From the NCBI GenBank assembly GCA_032622095.1, contig CP136066.1, forward strand, positions 131,533,917 to 131,597,916: DNA of 64,000 nt, in the 5' to 3' direction. The stretch comes from Siphonodentalium dalli (taxonomy: Eukaryota; Mollusca; Scaphopoda; Gadilida; Siphonodentaliidae). The notes under the pieces were generated by a model. It did no database searches. It was not told the origin of the DNA and saw only the letters and a list, made by a program, of their open reading frames with translations. Of this stretch, positions 56,683 to 64,000 are shown in pieces (within the stretch, counting starts at the first letter, position 1; every line of letters starts with the position of its first letter). The translations under genes were made by a program, and so were the position numbers.

Positions 56683-57030
56683 ACGGCAAGATATTTAATT
56701 TAATCCGGAACATGTACCAGGCTACAAAGTCTTGCGTTTGTCAGATTATTTTGTAAGTAACGTAGGGGTAAAACAAGGTGATAATCTATCCCATCTTCTG
56801 TTCTCTATCTACTTGAATGATCTGGAAGATTTTCTAGAAAATTGTGTTACCGAGGGGTTAAAGTATCTTAGCGATCGTGTTGTCCATGAGTTAGAGATTT
56901 ATCTAAAACTATGGCGCATCTTATATGCAGATGATACTGTTTTGTTTGTGGACAATCCTTATGACATGCTACGAATTTTAGATGCTTTTTCTGATTATTC
57001 AGAGTCTTGGGAGCTCAAAATTAACACTAA
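56683..57030 (+). pseudogene. LINE reverse transcriptase, middle part with YADD (segment 4)
   Basis: It continues exactly where 54608 stopped: GKIFNLIRNMYQATKSC, then SDYFVSNVGVKQGDNLS, LLFSIYLNDLEDFL, LWRILYADDTVLFVDNPYDM and LRILDAFSDYSESWELKINT. YADD is the RT catalytic box. It is cut at 57030 by the ACAAGACAG repeat, so thumb and C-terminal domains are absent. Confidence 0.82.
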
Positions 57031-57233
57031 ACAAGACAGTCAAAGACTGTGGGGTCGCTCACCAGACAGCAAAGACTGATAAAACTGGGACTCTGGTGAC
57101 CACAACAGTCAGAACTTTTCATAATCACTTTAAAAGAAGTAGATCTAAACAGGGGAGGTGGCTAGAGAGATTTCATGTATGTGGATCGGTGAATATCTAC
57201 CTCGAATTTACCAACTGCACACTACTGATCTGA
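57031..57233 (+). repeat. ACAAGACAG repeat, copy 2
   Basis: It starts ACAAGACAGTCAAAGACTGT directly after the LINE RT and runs 203 bp to CACACTACTGATC. It is about as long as, and very similar to, the copy at 59521. One frame is open throughout and reads GVAHQTAKTDKTGTLVTTTV, then RTFHNHFKRSRSKQGRWLER. The same frame is preserved in copies 3 and 4, which suggests descent from coding sequence. Family unknown. Confidence 0.7.
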
Positions 57234-57421
57234 GCTAAATAGACATGGTGGTTCTTTCAAAGAACCCTTTTCAAGTTTGCCAATTATGTTCTAGTGAAGT
57301 GGTGGGTGTGTTAAATGTCCTTATGAAAGATTTGAACAATACATATGATAGATTGTTGTTGTAATTGGGAATTAATGACCTCTAACAGATCTCCAGGAAA
57401 TGTTTATAAAAATGTCAGATT

Positions 57422-57890
57422 TCACATACAATTAGAGCCAAAGTAAATGCTTCTTATTAATGATGCTCTGTCGAGAATTTTAGTAAATATTATTTTTGAA
57501 TCCAGGGTGGCAGAAGCAGTGAACTTGAGTAAAGAGCCATTTTTGACCTCATTTGAACAATCTGAACCCCAGTCATCCAAGGATCCTTCATACCAAATAT
57601 GAACCCATTTGGCCTGATGGTATTTGAGAAGATGTTTAAAAGAATTACTATAGAGGGAAAGAGTTATGACCATGGCTTTGCAACCATTTGACCCAGTGAC
57701 CTCATTTGAACAAATCTGAATATGAGTCGCATAGGGAACATATACACCAAATATGAACCCATTCGGTCCTATGGTTCCAGAGGAGAAGAAGTTTAAAGAA
57801 TTGTTGGCGGATGGACAGATGGATGGATGGACGTACAAGGAGTGATGACTATAGCTCACCGGAGACTTCGTCTCAGGTAAGCTAAAAAAA
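57422..57890 (+). repeat. GGTGAGCTAAAA-ended repeat, copy 1
   Basis: It shares with 61380-62131 the order ATGCTTCTTATTAATGAT, GGGTGGCAGAAGCAGTG, GACCTCATTTGAACAA, ACCAAATATGAACCCATT and the ending GACTATAGCTCACCGGAGAC then TTCGTCTCAGGTAAGCTAAA. A GGACAGATGGATGGATGGAC microsatellite-like tail precedes the end. The minus frame 57422-57859 is not considered coding. Confidence 0.7.
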
Positions 57891-58039
57891 ATAAAAGGTT
57901 TAAATTTGAATTGTTTTCATTCTTTTTTTTTTTAAATTGAGCAAAGATTTCAATTTAACAACTTAAAAAAAAAAAAGTTATGTCCCTGGTATTATTTCAT
58001 TTGGATTAGTGGTGGTTAAGAAAATAATATGAAACCGCC

Positions 58040-58450
58040 AAGCCTGAATTTAGTGTGTCTGACATTTGCAGAATAAGGTCCACAAAAGGTGAATTTAATG
58101 ACACTATTAGGAAAGGTGGGCCAGCATCACCAATTCATCCTCGGTCTGATAATCTGATTAGGCCTCAATGGCCAATAGAAACCTAGGATTGAAGTTGTAC
58201 AGTTGACGTTGGTGATGCATAACCATTGAACACCTCAATTATGCATTTTATCTTCTGCAAAGTAGGGGGACATTGAAACTGAACAGTGGGAAAAAGACAA
58301 AAAGTAACTAAACAAAATTTGATACTTAGGATACTTCCCAGAAGATGAGGCCTAAGCAGAATTATGTCCCTGGAGGGTGTATTTGGTGATGCTAGCCTGA
58401 TGTACCCTGCAACACTAAATTCACCTTCTGGGGACCTCATTCTGCAAATG
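58040..58450. repeat. palindrome-bearing repeat, copy 1
   Basis: It shares GTTGGTGATG, CATTGAACACCTCAATTATG, TTTTATCTTCTGCAAA and ATACTTCCCAGAAGATGAGG with 60510-60740 and 60965-61185. It ends in a diverged version (58357-58444) of the GCAGAATGAGGTC...GACCTCATTCTGC hairpin. Confidence 0.65.
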
Positions 58451-58879
58451 TCAGACACACTATGTCCAGGCTTGAGGAAATGAACAAGAGACTTTTCCTA
58501 TTTATTCTTGCAGAATAGGTGTTTAACTAAATGCCACAAACCTGTTTCAACAGGTGGATTAACTTAATATTGCACAGAGAACTGGAATACTGTGTCATCA
58601 ATCAAAGCTTGACAGATGGTAAACATATGTCTGCATGCAAGGAGTCTCTCCCCATAGTATCAAGTGTCCCTAGTGATAAATTGGCTTCCTCAATAATACA
58701 GCATTCAGTGGTGTGATGTTCTCTCTAAAATTCATAGGGCTTGGCAATTAGGGGTGTGAATTATAAAGGGTCATAACTCTGTTAAAATATATGGGATCAA
58801 ACCCATATTTGAACTTTATCTATATATAGGTGTCAACAAATCAGATGAAAAATGTTTGATTCATCCTGTCTTGGATGAA

Positions 58880-59511
58880 TCTAATATATATTTTGGGACT
58901 TCTGTCTGTTTGTTTAATGTTTGTATGTTAGCTATGGCCGGGAAAACTGCCGGACGGATTGAGCCCAAACTTCCTATCTAAGGGTAAAATCACAGATGGA
59001 GTGTCATCGCACCGCTTCTGAGAACGTCAGAGCACTCATTTTCCAATCCCCCGCCACCGCAATGGAAATTCATGGGTTAATCGCGTGATAGTTAAAGAGC
59101 GTTCGTATCCGCAGTGTCATTGATAAAGAGCGCGTATGTGTCCAGACATGAGCGTGTTGTGTCTGTGTACAGACATGAGCGTGTTGTGTGATTCTTATGT
59201 CTGTTCGTACTTAGGGGTTCCTGGGAATGGGGGATGTTTTCATCGGGTCAGTTTTTCCGCCCGAGGTGACCTTCACCTTGAAACGGGTACCCACAAATGA
59301 TATAATATATGCCGGGAAAACTGCTGGACGGATTTCGACGAAATTTGATGCCGGGAAAACTGCAGGACGGATTTCGTCGAAATTTGATACCTACGTGTGA
59401 TTTTGTCCGGGGAGTGTTTTGGACGGGTCAAATAGTGACTCCAACCTTACCTTGACCTTCAAAATTGTCAATTCAAGGTCAAAGTCCGGACGAAGTCAGG
59501 TCACCTGCTAG
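58880..59511 (+). mobile_element. non-autonomous Helitron, 632 bp
   Basis: It opens TCTAATATATATTTTGGGAC and closes GTCCGGACGAAGTCAGGTC then ACCTGCTAG (CTAG at 59511, T following). The interior repeats GCCGGGAAAACTGC...GGACGGATT three times and has the family's GGAGTGTTTTGGACGGGTC and ACCTTGACCTTCAAAATTG. No coding. It is the most diverged family member seen. Confidence 0.72.
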
Positions 59512-59520
59512 TTCTATATA

Positions 59521-59723
59521 ACAAGACAGTCAATGACTGTGGGGTCGCTCACCAGACTGCAAAGACTGATAAGACTGGGACTCTGGAGACCAAAACAGTC
59601 AGCACTTTTCATAATCACTTTAAAAGAAGTAGATTTAAACAGGATATGTGGCTAGAGAGACTTCAAGTATGTAGATTGGTGAAAATCCACCTTGAAATTG
59701 CCAACTGTACACTACTGATCACC
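59521..59723 (+). repeat. ACAAGACAG repeat, copy 3
   Basis: It starts ACAAGACAGTCAATGACTGT ten bases after a Helitron 3' end and ends CACACTACTGATC. Its open frame (GVAHQTAKTDKTGTLETKTV, STFHNHFKRSRFKQDMWLER) matches copy 2. Confidence 0.7.
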
Positions 59724-59929
59724 CCCTCCTCCAGCTCAACAAGTCCCCTCCCGACCGGGCTCCAGACTCCCAAGTCTTAGGTTGGAATTTCACAACCGAC
59801 ACCTCAAACTTCTCAATTGTTGGAAATTTCCAATCTCACAAGCGCCTTTTTCTAAAACCATTTAGATATGTTTGAAGCCCAATTATCCATGGACCCAAAA
59901 CACAATACATGTATGTCAGACCAATCAGT

Positions 59930-60500
59930 CAGGTGGTTCCAAGGTAGATGTTTTAATGAATTTGGTATTTCGATGATTTTATTAGACACAAAAGTGTTAA
60001 CTCCCCATAGCCTGCCATTTCTTGACAGGTTGACCTCATTTTAACAAATCTGAATCTCAGTCACTAAAGGATCCTCCTGATTCCTCCATACTATATGTAA
60101 GCTAAATAGTCCAAACTCTCTTGAGAAGACATTTTAAGAATTACTATAGAGACATATAGTTATGTCCCTGGTCCCACCCTATTTAACCTGGTGACCCCAT
60201 CTGAATAAATTTGAATCCCAGACACCAAAGAACCCTTCATACATATCATAAATATCAGTAAAATAGACCTGATTGTCCTTGTGAAGGAAGCATATTAAGA
60301 GGGAAACTGTCCTTCGCTTAGCCCCTATTTGACCAGGTGACCCCATTAAAAAAAATCTGAATTGCAGTCAAGGAGGAACATTCCATTCTATATAAGCCAA
60401 CTAGTTCTTGCAAACATATTATAAGAATTACTATGTAGTGAAATAGTTAAGTCTCTTGCTCTGCCCTTATTTGACTTTCTGATCCCATTTTCACAAATCT
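59930..60500 (+). repeat. degenerate relatives of the GGTGAGCTAAAA repeat body
   Basis: Three successive blocks with GTCCCTGGTCCCACCC, TGGTGACCCCAT, AATCCCAG and CCTTCATAC-type phrases about 150-170 bp apart, as in the internal period of 61.73-62.81 kb. The usual 3' end is missing. Confidence 0.5.
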
Positions 60501-60509
60501 GATAAGGAT

Positions 60510-61229
60510 AAGATTTAAGTTCCCCAGTTGAAGTTGGTGATATTCACCCATTGGGCACCTCATTTATGAATTTTATCTTCTGCAAATTAGGGGATATAGA
60601 AACTTCCTAGAAGGGAAATTTAACTAACAACAATGTAAATTTGATACTATAGATACTTCCCAGAAGATGAGGCCTAAGCAGAATGAGGTCTCCAGAGGGT
60701 GAATTTGGTGATGCTAGCCCGCTGTGCGGGATTGCATCACAAAAAGCATGTCTGTTCCTACATTGTGCATGCCTGGCCTCAAGCAACACAATGTATTATA
60801 CAATCAAGCCTTGAAATAGTGTGATAGTGTGTCTGTCATTTGCAGAATGAGGTCCCCAGAGGGTGAATTTAGTGACGCTATCCCGCACAGCGGGCTAGCA
60901 TCACTAAATTCACCATCTGGGGACCTCATTCTGATAAGGCCCTCAACTGCTATGGAAGACCTAGAATAAGATTGAAGTTCCCCAGTTGAAGTTGGTGATG
61001 TTCACCCATTGGGCACCTCAATTATGAATTTTATCTTCTGCAAATTAGGGGATATAGAAACTTCCTAGAAGGGAAATTTAACTAACAACAATGTAAATTT
61101 GATATTATAGATACTTCCCAGAAGATGAGGCCTAAGCAGAATGAGGTCTCCATATGGTGAATTTGGTGATGCTAGCCCGCTGTGCTGGGATAGTATCACT
61201 AAATTCACCATCTGGAGACCTCATTCTGC
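60510..61229. repeat. palindrome-bearing repeat, copies 2 and 3, with two complete hairpins
   Basis: 60510-60740 and 60965-61185 are close direct copies (GGGATATAGAAACTTCCTAG then AAGGGAAATTTAACTAACAA). Two full palindromes lie at 60843-60933 and 61137-61228: GCAGAATGAGGTC...GGTGAATTTAGTGA faces TCACTAAATTCACC...GACCTCATTCTG, with a CCCGC..GCGGG centre. A half palindrome is at 60679-60740. The hairpins look like an element that was carried along with the repeat. Confidence 0.7.
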
Positions 61230-61379
61230 AAATGACATTAGTCCTGATATGAACAATACATGAATGATTCAGATTGGGAATTAATGACTTCTAGCAGATC
61301 TGCAAGGAATGTTTATAAACATATGAAGATTGACATGATTGTGTCGGCATACCCAGCATATATAGTTACAGCCAAAGTA

Positions 61380-62131
61380 AATGCTTCTTATTAATGATTC
61401 TGTCAAGAATTTGAGTAAATTTTATTTTTGGGACCAGGCCAGGGTGGCAGAAGCAGTGCACTTGAGTGAAGGGCCAGGGGGCACACCTTCAGAAATGTAA
61501 TGGCATTAGTTTTTCAATTTTCAAAAAATGTTAAACAATATATATATATATATATAATTGACCATGGAGTTAAATACAATTGAATTTTTTTTTTTTTTTA
61601 ATATTTTAATAAAAAAAACAATTCCACAGTTTTTTTTAAATATTCTTTTATTTTTTAATATATCATTTCTTTTCTATTCTTTTCTTTTTTGGTTAAAGAG
61701 TTTAATCTGAATTTTTTTTTTTTTTGAGTTATGTCCCTGGCCCCACCCACATTTGACCCAGTGACCTCATTTGAACAAATCTGAACCCCAGTCAACCAAG
61801 GATCCTTCATACCAAATATGAACCCATTTGGCCTGAAGGTATTTGAGAAGAAGATGTTTAAAACAATTACTATGGAGGGAAAGAGTTATGGCCCTGGTTT
61901 CTCAACTAATCAACCCGGTGACCTCATTTGAACAAATCTGGATGTGAGTCACCTAGGGAACATCCACACCAAATATGAACCAATTCGGTCCAATGGAACT
62001 TTAGAAGAAGATGTTCAAAGAATTGTTGACGGACGGATGGACGGATGGACGGACGGATGGACGGACGACGGACGAGGAGTGATGACTATAGCTCCACCGG
62101 AGACTTCGTCTCAGGTGAGCTAAAAACAAGA
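61380..62131 (+). repeat. GGTGAGCTAAAA-ended repeat, copy 2
   Basis: It begins ATGCTTCTTATTAATGATTC and contains GTCCCTGGCCCCACCCAC, TGACCCAGTGACCTCATTTG and ACCAAATATGAACCCATTTG. It ends with a (GGACGGAT)n-like tail and GGAGACTTCGTCTCAGGTGA then GCTAAAAA. A low-complexity A/T block (61530-61720) interrupts it. Confidence 0.7.
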
Positions 62132-62269
62132 GAGGAAAGGGTTAAATAAATGATACAAAAATCCATACAGATGAAGAATGTGCTAAGAAAAATCTAGGTA
62201 AAAAATATGAGACTGTGATGTATCTAAAAAAAAAATTCAAGGTAAAAATGCAAAAATGTAATTTTTTGT

Positions 62270-62813
62270 TTTTAGAGTTATGTCCCTGGCTCTGCCCCTA
62301 TTTGACCCAGTGACCCCATTTGAACAAATCTGAACCCCAGTCACCCAATGTCCCTCCATACCAAATATAAGCTAAATCAGCCCAATATTTGTTGAGAAGA
62401 AGTCATTCTAAGAATTACTATGAGTTATGACCCTGGTTTCTCAAATAATCAACCTGGTGACCTCATTTTAACAAATCTGAATGTGAGTCACTTGGGGAAC
62501 ATCCATACCAAATATGAACCCATTGGGCCTTATAGTTCTGGAAAAGAAGTCATTCTAAGAATTACTATGAAGGAATAGAGTTGTGGCCCTGCTTTCTGAA
62601 CTAATTGACCTGATGACCTCATTTGAACACATCTGAATGTGAATCACCTAGGGAACATCCACACCAAATGTGAACCTGTTCAGTCTTACGGTTCTTGAGA
62701 AGAAGATGATTCTTGACGGACGGACAGACATACAGACGGACGGACGACGGACGACGGACGAGGAGTGATGACTATAGCTCCACCGGAGACTTCGTCTCAG
62801 GTGAGCTAAAAAA
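62270..62813 (+). repeat. GGTGAGCTAAAA-ended repeat, copy 3
   Basis: It has the same body order as copy 2: TTTGACCCAGTGACCCCATT, three CTCATTT..AACA(A/C)ATCTGAATGTGA blocks, and a tail of GACGGACGGACGACGGAC. It ends GGAGACTTCGTCTCAGGTGA then GCTAAAAA. The internal block of about 160 bp is repeated three times. Confidence 0.7.
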
Positions 62814-62904
62814 CTAAGTTAATGATCTTCACCAACAAGAAGTTGAGTTCTCCCCCAAATTTCATGCTTTGTAATGATAAATTAGATATATATAGTCGAA
62901 CATT

Positions 62905-63410
62905 TTCCTTATTTAGGCATTGAATTGTTTTACAAAGGACGATTCTGTCGGGCAATCAAGTCAATAAAAATTAAATCGACAAAAGCTATGTACGGACTCC
63001 TGTCGAAACTTTTTGATTACCTCATACAACCCATTATGTTATATGGATGTGAATTAGGGGGCTTTGAGAACACTCGCTACATCGATGCTGTCCATATCAA
63101 ATTATGTAAGCTCCTAACGAACATGAAAATACGTACTCCAAATTATATGGTTTATGGTGAGCTAGGAAGATGGCCATTGCGTTTTGAAATTGACAAAAGA
63201 ATGACCTCATTTTGGAGCCGCCTATATGACGAAACAAGTAGTCAGTCCTTCAGATTGTACAAGTTAAGTTTACAAGTTTAGCTATGAAAGGCGATGGCAA
63301 AAGAATACGATACCTTGGTCACATGGAAAAAAGTTTGTGCGTGCGGATTGTGAAGACAACTGGAAAACACAGTTACCCGTTTCGAATTCTAAACTTCAAT
63401 GTATGCACAA
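62905..63410 (+). pseudogene. LINE RT C-terminal fragment
   Basis: The frame 62925-63281 reads FCRAIKSIKIKSTKAMYGLL, LFDYLIQPIMLYGCELGGFE, IDAVHIKLCKLLTNMKI, NYMVYGELGRWPLRFEIDKR and MTSFWSRLYDE. This is the thumb/connection region of a Jockey/CR1-like RT, homologous to the minus-strand piece at 20400-20860. It has no catalytic palm, and it ends at the ACAAGACAG repeat. Nearly intact frame, but truncated at both ends. Confidence 0.75.
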
Positions 63411-63560
63411 ACAAGACAGCCAATGACCGTGGGGTCGCTCACCAGACTATAAAGACTGAGACTACTGGGACGCTGATGACTATACAACAGTCAGTACATT
63501 GACAAAATCACTTAAGACAAATCGTTCTAAACATGGACATAGCTGGAGGTTCTCAGATGA
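63411..63560 (+). repeat. ACAAGACAG repeat, copy 4
   Basis: It starts ACAAGACAGCCAATGACCGT directly after the LINE fragment. The open frame GVAHQTIKTETTGTLMT is again kept for the first half. The second half diverges (GGACATAGCTGGAGGTTCTC). Confidence 0.65.
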
Positions 63561-63689
63561 GCAGGGCTCTTCATCTTGAAATTTTTAAATGCAAAATATG
63601 ACAAATATCCAACCCCTTACCTTTTTAAACAAGACAACCAGACCACAGTACTAAGTTCACAAAATTTCTTTTGCACATCCCTCTTTTAC

Positions 63690-63960
63690 AACTGGTACTT
63701 CAAGCTCTTAAACTTTTGAATATTTCCAATCTGACATCCCCCCATAAAGTAAAAATTTGTGGCCATTTCAGTCCAACAGTTTAACCGGAAGTAGGAACAT
63801 ATGGACTGTTGGTTTAAAAACATACTGGTTGGAAAATCAAACCGAACTATGTGAACAATTCTAACGTATTGTGAAAATCTAATCTACAACTAATGTTGTA
63901 TCAGGCATGAAATTTTCAACTGTTGAAAATTTTATCAAAGTAGGGGGTCAAAACTCCACC
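63690..63960 (-). repeat. GTTGGAAATTTC-family repeat copy (minus)
   Basis: Same blocks as 43.74-44.06 kb: AATATTTCCAATCTGACA, GTGGCCATTTCAGTCCAAC, GTTGGAAAATCAAACCGAAC and GAACAATTCTAACGTATTG. A related scrap lies at 59770-59860. Confidence 0.55.
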
Positions 63961-64000
63961 CCTCTACACTCCCTCCCGACTGCCTCAATCAAACATTGCT

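Noticed and set aside
57031-57233. Hammerhead ribozyme in the ACAAGACAG repeat
   Set aside because: ACTGATAAG resembles the first half of the core, but the CTGATGA/GAAA pair with proper stems is not present in any of the four copies.
57422-57859. 145-aa minus-strand frame
   Set aside because: It is antisense to a dispersed repeat with a clear 3' end, has no domain, and is not conserved as a frame in the copies at 61.4-62.8 kb.
1-64000. tRNA, rRNA or snRNA genes
   Set aside because: I looked for B-box-like GGTTCGA..CC with a matching A-box and for rRNA core words and found none convincing. A covariance-model scan would be decisive.

Overview
The window looks like a piece of a marine bivalve (or closely related lophotrochozoan) nuclear genome. 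Reasons: AT-rich DNA, vertebrate-like split exons separated by very long introns, abundant TACATGTA-type motifs, and a dense mix of Helitron-like, LINE, LTR and hairpin repeats of a kind familiar from bivalve assemblies. The species call is an inference. No bacterial or organellar features were seen.

Host gene. One host gene is securely visible, on the minus strand: a class I facilitative glucose transporter (SLC2A1/GLUT1-like). Four consecutive coding exons lie at 32759-32854, 10873-11033, 9777-9901 and 276-446. They join in frame (phases 0, 2, 1) into 184 codons covering transmembrane segments 1-5. The start-codon exon was not found upstream of 32854, and the rest of the gene lies beyond position 1. 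The introns are 21.7 kb, 0.97 kb and 9.3 kb and are largely transposon-derived.

Introns (1-32.8 kb). These hold a TA-flanked hairpin element (1.05 kb); two long arrays of ~160-bp units carrying paired AAGATGGC/GGCGGCCAT motifs (2.16-4.13 and 7.2-8.9 kb); an inverted ~21-bp tandem array (5.0-6.5 kb); a Helitron-like copy (11.65-12.85 kb) and a head-to-tail Helitron concatemer (13.87-18.17 kb); LINE fragments on the minus strand (18.3-22.3 and 29.2-30.5 kb); and a Mutator-like non-autonomous element with long TIRs and a 9-bp target duplication (31.15-32.5 kb).

32.9-50 kb. This holds more hairpin elements (33.5, 35.2-36.5, 36.9-37.7 and 40.4 kb), dispersed repeats, and Helitron copies at 47.3-48.2 kb (+) and 48.28-48.62 kb (-).

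50-64 kb. One decayed plus-strand LINE (about 50.9-57.0 kb) is broken by three later insertions: a 1.23-kb foldback whose arms are 16-bp tandem arrays (51.35-52.58 kb), a short TIR element (53.51-53.98 kb), and an internally deleted Gypsy-type LTR element with a 4-bp target duplication (54.61-56.68 kb). Beyond 57 kb lie a four-copy 203-bp repeat, another Helitron, several 'GGTGAGCTAAAA'-ended repeats, nested palindromes and a LINE C-terminus. Apart from the glucose transporter, nearly everything that can be recognised is mobile DNA, mostly dead.
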